DNA of 64,000 bases from Rhizopus sp. PT2906. Taxonomy: Eukaryota; Mucoromycota; Mucoromycetes; Mucorales; Rhizopodaceae. Position numbers and translations under genes: made by a program. The notes below the pieces were generated by a model. The model did no database searches and had not been told where the DNA came from. It saw only the letters and a program-made list of their open reading frames with translations. Positions 44,698 to 54,570 of this stretch are shown here, piece after piece. Every line of letters begins with the position of its first letter. Position 1 is the first letter of the stretch. The stretch lies in NCBI GenBank assembly GCA_025529335.1, contig JAMYHX010000081.1, positions 1 to 64,000 on the forward strand, read 5' to 3'.

Positions 44698-45041
44698 ATG
44701 TTGTATAAAGTCACCGTAATGAACACGGTTTCCCTTCTGGGATAAAGATTGTTACAGGTAAAGAAGATGTCTGATAATTTTACTTGATCCAAAAACTTTG
44801 ATTTTTACTAAATTTTTGTATAGTAGAAGTACTAATAGTTCATGATCAAAATAAACTATAAATTGACAAATGTCACTTGATTTATCCTCTTTTGTGGGGG
44901 GTAACCAGTAAGACAGATGCTTAACTCGTTTGTCAGATGACCTACGGAATACATCCTTGATTTTTCTTTTCGTTTCTTTTTCTCTCTTTTTTTCACTTTT
45001 GATCCTCTTTAACAAAAGTAATGATAAAAGATGTATAAAAA
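44698..45041. other. 3' flank of the Fanzor relic
   Basis: Two small hairpins follow the Fanzor stop directly: ACCGT (44713-44717) with ACGGT (44725-44729), and TCCC (44731-44734) with GGGA (44739-44742). The rest is T/C-rich, with a TATAAAAA box near 45033 ahead of the Tyr-rich ORF. No gene is recognised. Confidence 0.45.
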
Positions 45042-45380
45042 GTGAATAATAAACTAACATTTTTTTCTTATTTTATTTATCCAAGAATAGTGTCATACCC
45101 TTATCCTTATTCATATTATGGTTCATATTATACGCCTTATCCTCAACAGCAAGTCTATCCAAACTATTATTATAACTACCCAAGCCCTTCGATGATGTAT
45201 CCAGTTACGAATAATTATGGTGGATATTATGGAGTACCATATAAACCAAGTACGCTCCGTACTTTATATAATAGGATACGACATGGATCTACTTATGCCA
45301 ATTACTACAATAATCAAGCATACCCACAAGTCATGTATGATTATGGTCGACACAGAGGAAATTGGTTGGATTATAACTAG
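45042..45380 (+). CDS. Small Tyr/Pro/Asn-rich ORF
   Basis: This open frame of 112 codons is dominated by Tyr, Pro, Asn and Gln, with runs such as SYPYPYSYYGSYYTPYPQQQ and YGGYYGVPYKPS, and it ends GRHRGNWLDYN. The composition suggests a disordered, possibly wall-associated or RNA-binding low-complexity protein. No signal peptide or domain is seen. The ATG at 45042 lies only about ten bases after a TATAAAAA box near 45033. The true start may therefore be in a 5' exon spliced to an acceptor such as CAAGAATAG (ends about 45089). The start and even the gene are uncertain. Confidence 0.4.
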   Translation: MNNKLTFFSYFIYPRIVSYPYPYSYYGSYYTPYPQQQVYPNYYYNYPSPSMMYPVTNNYGGYYGVPYKPSTLRTLYNRIRHGSTYANYYNNQAYPQVMYDYGRHRGNWLDYN

Positions 45381-45399
45381 GGGGTTTTTATATGTTATT

Positions 45400-46594
45400 T
45401 TAATGATACAAAATATAAACTAAAGTGGAGATAACACCAACCAAGAGAGCAAATATGAATTGTATATTTTTAGTCTAAGTAAATATAATAATAGCAATAG
45501 TAGACAATAAAAAGAAGTAAGTATTGAACTATTGCCCTGCTTTTTCTTTCTTTTTGTTACCTGCATCCATGGAATCTTGTTATTATTCAACTGTTCTTCA
45601 AGAAGCTTCGATTTCTTGATCTCTTGTTCCAACTCATTTGTCAGTTTCAGTTTGACCGCATTAAGCTCGGATACTTGTTTCTCTAGTCTTCTGATCTCTC
45701 CTTTAGCAGTTTCAATGGATTGCTGTTGATATTTCCATTTCTCATGAAATGATTTAATAGTCATTTCTGCTTCGTTCAATCTATGTTGCAAGTTCTTTGC
45801 TTTGTTTGAGTCATGATAAATAAAGAATTCAATATCAACTCACATGTTTATTGTCTTGCTGAACCGTTCTATCCAAATCCAGTATAGTTTCCTTCACTCC
45901 CTTCAATTCGTCTTGAACTCTTTTTGATTTCTCAATCTCATTTTGTAATTGTAATAGGACACTCTCTAATCTATTTGGTGCTTTCTTTTCTTCTTGAGGG
46001 TATTGAACACTGTGCTGGCTTGAAATGGTATCAACAGACGATTTGCGAGATAGCTATCAGTAAATTAATAATACATATAAAGAAGGCACATGATTCCATT
46101 ACCTTCGTTTCATACAATGGTTGCTGTATCTCTTGGAGTATATTATCATCCACCTGGGATAACGGTAAGGGGTATATGTACACCACACAAGATACCTTAT
46201 GGTACATGTTATCAATATCAACTCCAAATTCCACCTTATCGTTCGATCTGATCTCATATGGCTCGCTCTCTTCTCCTTCTCCTGACAGTCTGTAACCATT
46301 CACGAACGTACCATTACTTGACTTGATATCTCTGATGTAAACCTATGATACGTTGGTTATACATAAAACATACTTATCATACAATATTACCATTTACTTT
46401 TTGTTTATCACAAAATATTTCTGCATGCTGCCTTGAAAGTACTTTGGAATCAAAGTATCCATTATACGGTGATGGCAGTGTCTTGCTTGATGTCTGTCTT
46501 CCAATCTTGATGCGCGTTTTATCTCTTATTTCTAATGTCCTTGTTTGAAAATGAGGATTATAGGGTTTTAATATCACTGTAAACACTTGTGATG
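45400..46594 (-). CDS. FHA-domain coiled-coil protein with C-terminal membrane tail
   Basis: This is related to SLMAP and yeast Far9/Far10, tail-anchored FHA proteins of STRIPAK/Far complexes. The FHA domain reads IKIGRQTSSKTLPSPYNGYF, DSKVLSRQHAEIFCDKQK, then after an intron VYIRDIKSSNGTFVNGYRLS. The conserved Arg, Ser-Arg-His and SSNGT phosphothreonine-binding residues are all present. A long coiled coil follows (about 45560-45980). After PWMQ a donor GTAACA can join one of two acceptors. One gives a tail with LLSTIAIIIF, ending at 45475. The other gives QFIFALLVGVISTLVYILYH, ending at 45400. Either provides a membrane helix. No in-frame ATG precedes the FHA part; an upstream exon must exist, and TAG|CATC at 46594 is a possible acceptor. 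Confidence 0.8.
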
Positions 46595-46607
46595 CTACCG
46601 CGAAATC

Positions 46608-46997
46608 ATGGTTAATAAGTCTTTTTCTCTCTTTCTTTTTGTTTTATTACATCTACGCTTAGTAACTAGTTTGACTGTCATAGAATCATCATCGGACATT
46701 GGCATCGTAACTAAGGAGTCTGTCATGTTTAATAGAAATAATAATAACAATAATAATACCAATTTAATGAAAAGGAGCCCTCATGTCTCTCTCCTAAGAT
46801 GGGCGTTCTACAACTCCGCAGCACGGTCACATAAACAAATGATCTCTCGCAAGTGTTTGATACATTGGTTGATCATCGGATTCGCGCTGTTCGTCATCTA
46901 TGACTCTCTATTTAGCGTGCTATCAAACGCTTCTTTATTGAGAAAGAGAGCTTTTAGGAAGAGAAGCGTTTCTCGAATACTTTCATACCAATCATAG
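46608..46997 (+). CDS. Small membrane/secreted ORF
   Basis: This is an ATG-initiated frame of 129 codons. The first 23 residues look like a signal peptide (MVNKSFSLFLFVLLHLRLVTS). Then come a Ser-rich piece, an Asn run from (AAT/AAC)n codons, LMKRSPHVS, a second hydrophobic helix (LIHWLIIGFALFVIYDSLF) and a very basic end (RKRAFRKRSVSRIL). No family is recognised. It starts only 13 bases from the inferred first exon edge of the FHA gene on the other strand, so one of the two models may be incomplete. Confidence 0.45.
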   Translation: MVNKSFSLFLFVLLHLRLVTSLTVIESSSDIGIVTKESVMFNRNNNNNNNTNLMKRSPHVSLLRWAFYNSAARSHKQMISRKCLIHWLIIGFALFVIYDSLFSVLSNASLLRKRAFRKRSVSRILSYQS

Positions 46998-47974
46998 ATG
47001 ATTGTATTGCCAGTACATTTTTTAATCTTGATCCTAAAAAAAGGGGGAGACCTTTTTTCATAGCAGAATGTCCTTCACGGATAACGCTTATTTCAAAAGA
47101 TTATGTTTAAAAGAATTTCTTTACTGCTGTAATGTACTTGTAATGACTTCATCTGCCTTTTGTAACAACATGATATCTTCATTTGATAGCTCTTGAGGGT
47201 TTGCTGCAAAAGTTCCTACAATGTCTCTTTTACTAAGTTCAACATCTACTGTATTTGTATCAGCCGTATTATTTCTTATATGCAAAGGATTCTACACGAG
47301 CAGAATTATCAGAACGAGGGACCATGAGGCTCTCTCTTTAACTGTTGTTAACTTTAAAGTTACTGTAGAAGTGACATAAAAGAAACACATGTTTTTACAG
47401 GCGCACAAGTTGTAAATAAACTCTCTGCATTCGCATCATGTAACTAGCTTCTACTTTAACTTTATATTTGACTTTTTCTTGAACTGAAGGGGTTGCAGTC
47501 AGTTCTATTTGAACCTTCTACTTACATAGTCGTCTAACAATAGCTCACAGGTGCTTTCTGCAACTATTTCTCTCTCTCTCTCTCTACTTCTTAACAGTCT
47601 TTGTTCACTGCTCATTCTTTCAACATTCAAAGACACTCCCATGATATTGTTTTGATATTCTTCATGAACAACGTTAGCTGATATGAATTTATTTCGTTTC
47701 TTCTAAAGAAAAGTGACCCTGCCAACATTATGCGTAAAGAGGCAGCTGGAAAAGTAACGTCACATTTGATTATGTAATTTTTCATGGCCCCACAAGGACA
47801 GCTTTAATATCAATTTCCAAGGTATTATTTCCTATTATGGAATCAAACTCTATGCAAATGTTTTTCCTGCTTTCGTGTAACCCTTAAGATATTTAATCAC
47901 TAGCAGAGTTTCGTTTTGCACGGCCCCTCTCTCTCTATATCCTTTTCTCATAGATTTCAACTTGCTTTATCTCA
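46998..47974. other. Intergenic with a small minus-strand exon candidate
   Basis: About 1 kb without a firm gene. The best candidate is the minus-strand open stretch 47125-47293 (see findings). The right part is the AT-rich promoter of the methyltransferase gene, with a (CT)n run near 47569-47583. Confidence 0.45.
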
Positions 47975-48875
47975 ATGTCTGTATTACATCCTACTGCATT
48001 ACGTGGATTTCAAAATCAAGCTTCTGCCTATGGTAAGCACAGTAGATTTAAAAAGAAAAAGCATGACTCATGCGTAAATGGATTTCAAAAGTGAAAGCAA
48101 GGCCAAGCTATCCATCTGCTGCTCTCGACGTCATCTGTTCCTTATTCTCGAATCCTCTTTCTTCCAAAAAGATACTTGATCTTGGTGCTGGTACAGGAAT
48201 CATGACAAAGCTTCTTGTAGAAAGAGGCTTTGACGTTACTGCGGTTGAGCCAGTGGATGGGATGCGAGAAAAGCTGAGCCAAGAACTCCCTGAGGTGACT
48301 GCACTTGAAGGGAACTCTTACTCCATTCCGGTCAAATCTGAATCACAAGATGCAGTGGTCTTGGCTCAATGCTTTCATTGGTTTGACAACATCAAGAGCT
48401 TACAAGAGATCCATCGTGTGCTCAAGCCTGGGGGATACCTATTCTTGATCTGGAACATGGAGAGTAGAGAACGTTGTGAATGGCTAGCTAAACTTAGAGA
48501 GTATGTATCGATGTTATCGTATCTCCTACCTGAGATCTTATTCTTTCTTATAGTTTATACGAACAATATGAAAAATCCGCGCCTCAGTATCGTCATGGTC
48601 GCTGGAAGAATGCCTTTGAGACAGATGAAGCCAAGAGCCTCTATAGACTTCCATTAGAGCACCAGCAATTTGCAAATGATACGCTTGTAGTACGATCCAC
48701 TCCTTGGACAAGAATTCTTAGCAAGAGTTATATTGCCGTGTTGGATAAAGAGGAACAAGAGTGTCTACGTCAAAAGGTAGAGAAAGTCTTGGACGATTAT
48801 CATCTGCCCAAGGATGATAGTGAACCCTTTATTTTACGTCACGACACTGATTTATATTACTGTCAAAAGATATAA
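47975..48875 (+). CDS. Class I SAM-dependent methyltransferase
   Basis: This is a Rossmann-fold methyltransferase of the type-11 family, whose fungal members methylate small molecules. Three exons (47975-48032, 48092-48500 and 48554-48875) give 262 codons. Motif I is KILDLGAGTGIMTKLLVERG, and motif II has the acidic VTAVEPVDGMREKL. Then come EGNSYSIPVKSESQDAVV, the family's QCFHWFDNIKSLQEIHRVLK and KPGGYLFLIWNME. The short N-terminal exon (ALRGFQNQASAY) and VKARPSYPSAAL match trans-aconitate/Crg1-like methyltransferases. The natural substrate cannot be given. No targeting signal is evident. Confidence 0.88.
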
Positions 48876-48931
48876 TAAAAAATTCATTGTTCCCTCCTTT
48901 TAAGAAAATTTTCCATTGTTTCCTTTTCATA

Positions 48932-49879
48932 ATGGATTCCCCTCTTTCTTCTTCACCTCCTTCTTCTTACTTTTTAAACGCACAATCACCCACATTGTCA
49001 GCAGAATTTTCACATTCTCAACGTGCTCATTTATTTTCTTATGACGAAGAACGTTATGTTGACAGTAATGACAATCAAGACGACAATGAAGAGGACGATG
49101 ACAACTCTAATCAAGAGAGCGATCTAAACGTGGAAGATGCTGCAAGAGAACAAGCAGCTCTTACAGCTTATAGGACAATGCACCCTGAAAAGGAACAACG
49201 AGAGATTGGAGGACGAGAGATTGACAATCATGAAGCGATCTGGAGTGTGTCTTCGTTTCGACCTCATTGGGGAGCAGATAAATTGAGAGATAATAACCCA
49301 TTTAGTTATTGGCAGTAAGTTTATTGACAACATCAATCAAGCTCTCTTATAATTCATGTAGATCGGATTCATCCGATACTAAAAAGCATCATACAATCGA
49401 TATCGCATTTCATCAGGCAACACTTGTCAGTCAAGTATCTTTATTTATTGACTTCTTTCAAGATGAGACCTATACACCCAAGACAGTGATGGTGCGTGGA
49501 GGTAATACCTATAGAGACTTGCAGGAGATAACGACAGTGGAGTGCCCAGAATTCGTTGGTTGGGTCAATATAGATTTATTATCTGCTACGTAACTATATT
49601 CCCCATAATTATTGCTTGTATTTTGTTTCTCTTATTCTGTATATATTTTCATTAGAGATGGGATACCATTCCGTGTATTTAAATTACAGATTGCTATTCT
49701 GAATACACACTTGAATGGAAAGGATACTCATGTACGTCAAGTAAAAGTATATTCACTGATACCGTAAGTATGAATATTATACTAATACATTTACTAATAC
49801 TCTCATTAGATCCTATCTTCAAGATACCAGCAATCCAAACAGGAAAAGAAAGCCTAATTTAGGAATTGGTCTTCGATAA
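48932..49879 (+). CDS. APC10: Anaphase-promoting complex subunit 10 (Doc1)
   Basis: Apc10/Doc1 helps the APC/C bind D-box substrates and process them. Four exons (48932-49314, 49362-49589, 49656-49763 and 49810-49879) give 262 codons. The DOC jelly-roll domain covers the last 160 residues: EAIWSVSSFRPHWGADKLRD, NNPFSYWQSD, IDIAFHQATLVSQVSLFIDF, VRGGNTYRDLQEI and LNTHLNGKDTHVRQVKVYSL. The first 90 residues are an extra Ser/Asp/Glu-rich segment. The protein ends GIGLR; the family often ends Ile-Arg, the tail that docks on Cdc27/Apc3. It is followed closely (58 bases) by the phosphatase gene on the same strand. Confidence 0.94.
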
Positions 49880-49937
49880 AAATATAATTATATTTTATGC
49901 TTTCTTTTTTTCTTTTTCTTTTCCGTTGTTACTTTTT

Positions 49938-50527
49938 ATGTTTAGCGTCATCCAATCACCAAATACGCAGCAAAAGTTTCTACTGTTGGACGCACCCACA
50001 CAAAAGACACTACCAAAATATGTTCAAGTATTCAAACAAGAAAATGTATCTGATCTCGTCTGTATCTGTCACCGACCGTCGGGGGATATTTATGACATTG
50101 AGGAGCTTGAACAATCAACTGGAATCAAAGTACATGACACAATCAAATTCGAAGATGGCAGTGTGCCTGATCAACAAGCGATTAATCTTTGGCTAGAACT
50201 AAGTGAAAAAGCTAAACAAGAAAATACGACAATAGGTGTTCATTGTATTGCTGGTATTGGTAGAGCACCTGTGAGTATGACAAAGTTGATATGAATGTAT
50301 ATATTAATAGACTATAGGTATTAGTGGCAATCTCACTGATTGAAGCTGGCATGGATCCACTCGTAAGTTATTCATATATGTTTATATGATGACTAATTTA
50401 TTCATAGGATGCCATAAGTTACATTAGAAAACATAGAAGAGGCGCATTAAATAAGAATCAAGTTCGATTTTTAGACAGTTACAAAAAAAAAGGCTCCAAA
50501 CGGAAAAAATTGTTTGGACTTTTTTAG
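49938..50527 (+). CDS. PRL/PTP4A-type dual-specificity phosphatase
   Basis: This is a small protein-tyrosine-type phosphatase. Three exons (49938-50270, 50318-50362 and 50408-50527) give 165 codons. The catalytic P-loop is VHCIAGIGRAPVLVA, that is Cys-x5-Arg with the PRL-like GxGRAPV form. The first exon has FLLLDAPTQKTLPKYVQVF and the expected general-acid region near HDTIKFEDGSVPDQQ. PRL phosphatases of animals end in a CAAX box that is farnesylated. Here the protein ends with a basic tract (KKKGSKRKKLFGLF) and no Cys, so membrane binding would depend on charge alone. The ATG at 49938 is the only one in frame before the domain. Confidence 0.87.
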
Positions 50528-50589
50528 CCCGAAACATTCAGAAAAAAAAAAAATATTTTTCTTTTCTTCTTTATTAAAAATACTACTTT

Positions 50590-51607
50590 ATGAAGAGTGA
50601 CGAAGTTTGGGCAGAACTATTTGGTTCTATAAGCATTGGTTGCTGGATTGTTGTATTTACACCGTAAGAACATTTCCTCCTTGAAATACATAAATTAATG
50701 ATCTGATGCATCGGGGGGATACATTATTATTATTATTATTAGACAGTTATGGGAGAATTACAAGAGAAAGAATACAGATGGTGTATCCGTGACATTTCTC
50801 TTGTTGTGGATATTTGGAGACATCTTTAACCTATTGGGGATTTTATTAGAAGATTTATTATTTACAATGGCAAGATTATATACATGTATCCATGCATTTG
50901 GTTATAACCCCTCTTACTTTTATTAGCTCCTTTTAGCTGCTTATTATTTATTTGCGGATTGTGTACTCATGAGTCAGGTTTTGTACTATCGAACTCCTAT
51001 CAGGGACGATGAAACGATTGTGACACCAACAGAATGCAGTCCACTGATGCCTAAACCGACCAAGTCAGATTCAGCTCGTACAGTAGTACGTTTCTTTTTT
51101 ATATCAAGTATCATCTCATGGCTTGCTCTCTTGGCCTCTTCTGCTGTTTACTTTTATCATTCAAATGTTGATTTTAGCAAGATACCCTTGATACCTCAGC
51201 TCTTTGGATGGACCAGTGCTATCCTTTACTGTTCCAGTCGTATTCCTCAAATTATGCAAAACTTTAAGAATGAAAGTGTAGAAGGACTTTCGTTATCGAT
51301 GTTTATATTCAGTGTCGTTGGCAACTTGACTTATTGTTTTGTAAGTTCTTCACGTGTATAAACATTATATATATAAGTATATATATATATATATATATAA
51401 TCTTATGTATAGAGCATTCTCCTGGTATCACTTGATCCTACCTATCTCTTTATCAACTATTCATGGTTACTTGGAAGTGGTGGAACCTTATTTTTTGATT
51501 TTACAGTAAGGAGAAAGAAAATCAATGATTATACAATATTGACAAAAACTTTATTATTATAAAAATAGATCTTTTTTCAATTTTATATGTACAGAAAACG
51601 TTCTTGA
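50590..51607 (+). CDS. PQ-loop membrane protein (Ypq/PQLC2-like)
   Basis: This is a seven-helix PQ-loop transporter, related to yeast Ypq1-3 and human PQLC2, which move cationic amino acids across the vacuole or lysosome membrane. Five exons (50590-50663, 50743-50869, 50927-51340, 51413-51505 and 51569-51607) give 248 codons. The two PQ repeats are FTPQLWENYKRKNTDGVSV and RIPQIMQNFKNESVEGLSL, each on one side of a long hydrophilic loop (about 85-125). The intron 50870-50926 has a GC donor (ATG|GCAAGA): only this joint keeps the frame through MLLLAAYYLFADCVLM. The C-terminal FFQFYMYRKRS completes the last helix. Confidence 0.9.
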
Positions 51608-51892
51608 AAAAAAAAAAGAGGGGGTAAATTGATCTTCATCATGCTGCATCTTTATTTCTCATGAAACGTTTCATAAAGTTGTAGGCATATTAAATACTGA
51701 CATCGATCGACATAAACAAAGCAAGGAGGGAAGGAGACGAAGAAGGACGTTTTGTAGATCAGCATGTTTTTTCTTTTTTTTTTTATTATAAATAACAAGA
51801 TGATATTTCTCTTTCTTTCTCCTTTTTTTTTTTTTCTTTTTCTTCTTGAAACTTTTTTTAACAAACAAATAATAAACAATACAATAATAATC

Positions 51893-52441
51893 ATGGAAAA
51901 TAAAGTAACTCTTCCACCTTTAAAATTCGTCGTTCAAAGCTTATTCAAAGATGATAAAAGTTCGTTTGTGAACTATAACAACAACAAACGCCCACTGAAC
52001 GCACATACGACAATATCCCTACCTCCTTCTTATTCTGCACCTTTTTCTCCTACAGACAATCATCATGGCCGATACGTATCTGGTCCCTACGATGCATGTT
52101 GCTATTGCTACTGTTGTCCTCCTCCTGTTGATCTACCTCAACATAATATAACATTTAATAGTCATCGTCGATCAAACTCGGCCGAGATGGTTTTTACACC
52201 ACAAGAATTTAAAAGAGCCAGGTCAAATACAACATCCGGATACCCAAGCAAGGAAATGGAACCACGTCGACGATATCACTGTCATTTATGTAGAAAGTCA
52301 TTTTTACGTCCTTCTTCACTCAAGACACACAACTATTCACACACAGGGGAGAAGCCGTTCAAATGTCCGTACGTTGGTTGTGACCGTAGTTTCAGTGTAC
52401 ACAGCAATATGCGACGCCACCTGCGTACGCATGATTGCTGA
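51893..52441 (+). CDS. C2H2 zinc-finger transcription factor
   Basis: An intronless frame of 182 codons from the ATG at 51893. Two C2H2 fingers lie at the C-terminus: YHCHLCRKSFLRPSSLKTH and then FKCPYVGCDRSFSVHSNMRR with HLRTH. They are joined by the classic HTGEKPF linker. This finger pair is common among fungal regulators. The N-terminal part is disordered and rich in Asn, Ser and Pro, with an unusual Cys cluster (ACCYCYCCPPP) near residue 67. The DNA target and pathway are unknown. The frame stays open upstream, but that part is a T-rich leader. Confidence 0.85.
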   Translation: MENKVTLPPLKFVVQSLFKDDKSSFVNYNNNKRPLNAHTTISLPPSYSAPFSPTDNHHGRYVSGPYDACCYCYCCPPPVDLPQHNITFNSHRRSNSAEMVFTPQEFKRARSNTTSGYPSKEMEPRRRYHCHLCRKSFLRPSSLKTHNYSHTGEKPFKCPYVGCDRSFSVHSNMRRHLRTHDC

Positions 52442-52768
52442 TGGATCATCTTTCCTCCTTGTTTGTAACATATGTGTACATAGTACGAATCATCTCAAAC
52501 GAGAGAAAACCTTGTCTGTGCATGATGAAACAGAGTTATATTGACAAAATATAAAGTTTGTACAACAAATAATAAACACGCCTCTCTCTCTCTCTCCTTT
52601 TGTTTTATCGAAAACAGGTTTTGTTCTTGAAAATCATTCGGTTTTAATTTTAGTATCACTGCATGATTGTTTGTATACTTTATGCTTTCCCCCCTTTTTT
52701 TATTATACTCATTTGTATACATTTATACAAGTATTGAAACGATTTATTCAAAAAAAGAGAAAAAAAAT
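52442..52768. other. Convergent intergenic region
   Basis: About 330 bases between the convergent zinc-finger and GAPDH genes, holding both 3' ends. It contains a (CT)n run near 52582-52596. No gene is seen. Confidence 0.5.
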
Positions 52769-53770
52769 TTACAACGTTTTGGCAATATGTTGAACCAAGT
52801 CAACTACTCTGCAACTATAACCCTTTTCGTTATCGTACCAAGCGATCAATTTGACAAAGGTAGGTGTCAATTGAATACCAGCATTAGCATCAAAGACACT
52901 GCTATGTTCTTCACCAATGAAATCAGTAGATACCACAGAATCTTCCGTGTAATCCAGAATACCCTTCAATGGACCTTGAGAAGCCTCCTTGATAGCCTTC
53001 TTGATGTCGTCATATGAAGTTTCTTTTTCCAAGTTGACTGTCAAATCGACAACAGAGACATCACTTGTGGGCACACGGAAGGCCATACCGGTCAACTTAC
53101 CATTTAGCTCGGGAATGACCTTACCTACAGCCTTGGCAGCACCGGTTGTGGAAGGAATGATATTAGAGTAAGCAGCACGGCCACCACGCCAGTCCTTGTG
53201 AGAGGGGCCATCGACGGTCTTTTGGGTTGCTGTGGTTGCGTGAACAGTGGTCATCAAACCTTCCTTGATACCAAACTTTTCATGAATGACCTTGGCCAGA
53301 GGAGCCAAACAGTTAGTGGTACAGGAGGCGTTAGAGACAATCTTTTGATCAGCCTTATATTTGTCCAAGTTGACACCACAGACATACATGGGTGCATCGG
53401 GAGAGGGAGCAGTGATGACGACCTTCTTGGCGCCGCCCTTCAAGTGGTTTCCAGCAGCTTCCATAGACAAGAATACACCGGTGGATTCGACTACGACATC
53501 AACACCGTCTTTGCCCCAGGGAATATTGGCTGGTTCCTTTTCATTGTGGACATGAATCTTGTGACCATCGACAACCAAATAACCGTCTTTGGCTTCGACA
53601 TGTCCCTTGAAACGACCATGAACAGTATCATATTTGAGCATGTAGACCATATAGTCCAAAGAGATGAAGGGGTCATTGATAGATACGACTTCGACACCTT
53701 GCTTTTCGCGAGCAGCACGGAAGACAATACGGCCGATACGACCAAAACCGTTGATTCCAATTTTAACCAT
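52769..53770 (-). CDS. GPD1: Glyceraldehyde-3-phosphate dehydrogenase
   Basis: GAPDH is the cytosolic glycolytic enzyme oxidising glyceraldehyde-3-phosphate with NAD. A single exon of 333 codons, the exact family length. The NAD-binding start is MVKIGINGFGRIGRIVFRAA. The catalytic Cys lies in SNASCTTNCLAPLAKVIHEK. The His site is HATTATQKTVDGPSHKDWRG, and the end is SCRVVDLVQHIAKTL. GC content and codon bias are markedly higher than in the surroundings, as for a very highly expressed gene. Lack of introns is unusual among its neighbours. Mucorales commonly have several GAPDH genes, so this may be one of a family. Confidence 0.97.
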   Translation of the reverse strand: MVKIGINGFGRIGRIVFRAAREKQGVEVVSINDPFISLDYMVYMLKYDTVHGRFKGHVEAKDGYLVVDGHKIHVHNEKEPANIPWGKDGVDVVVESTGVFLSMEAAGNHLKGGAKKVVITAPSPDAPMYVCGVNLDKYKADQKIVSNASCTTNCLAPLAKVIHEKFGIKEGLMTTVHATTATQKTVDGPSHKDWRGGRAAYSNIIPSTTGAAKAVGKVIPELNGKLTGMAFRVPTSDVSVVDLTVNLEKETSYDDIKKAIKEASQGPLKGILDYTEDSVVSTDFIGEEHSSVFDANAGIQLTPTFVKLIAWYDNEKGYSCRVVDLVQHIAKTL

Positions 53771-54570
53771 CTTTAAAATATATATTTACAGTTAAAAGAA
53801 TATGAAAGACATCCCTTTTACTCTGCTTTATATAACCTCAAAAGCCATGTTTCGGTTGTTGAAACAAATGATGTCTTTCTGACTACATTGATATTTCTTC
53901 TTAAACACTGCACGATAAGAAGTGATAAGATGATTATTTTTTGACTTTAGAGACTTTTATCAGAACATATCTTCTCTTTTTATCTTGTTCTCTCTCTTTG
54001 CTTTCTTTCATCAAAAGATATATAAACCTTTTTTCATGTTACATTCATGCTGTTTGTATGTTATTACATCATCCAGTGTCTAAACCCTTTCCTTTTAGAA
54101 TAACTTTAAATGCCCGAAAAGGTCGAGGTCCGTTCTCTACAGAGGAAGAACAAATGAGGATTATCATTTGTAAGCAGCTTGTATACAATCTAATTTGTAT
54201 GATGTTTGTTGCTGTATTGATTTAATTTCTTATAGAAAATGTATTCTGGCGCGACCAAGATTGATCTTTATCAGCTTTAGAGTGCAATAAACCACATATG
54301 TTAAAGGTTGACATTTACACTTTATTCACTGATAAAAAATGATAATTTCAGACAACAAAAAATAATAAAATATACAACAAATAATAAAAAAGAGAGCCCA
54401 CAAGAAGCAAAAGAACAAATAAATAAATAATTAGTAAATCAGTTATTTACATTGATATTAAGTACTTGCATTATAAAGAAGAGGATTTATAAGAGAAAAA
54501 AAGGGACAAGAAAAGTGAGTAAACTTATAAAAGAGATCATTAATATCTTACCCGAAGCGCATCATGGGTT

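Noticed and set aside
51652..51894. Lys-rich minus-strand frames before the zinc-finger gene
   Set aside because: They come from the T/C-rich leader read backwards.
53198..53776. 192-codon open frame opposite GAPDH
   Set aside because: Antisense shadow of a strongly codon-biased gene; no motif or start context.
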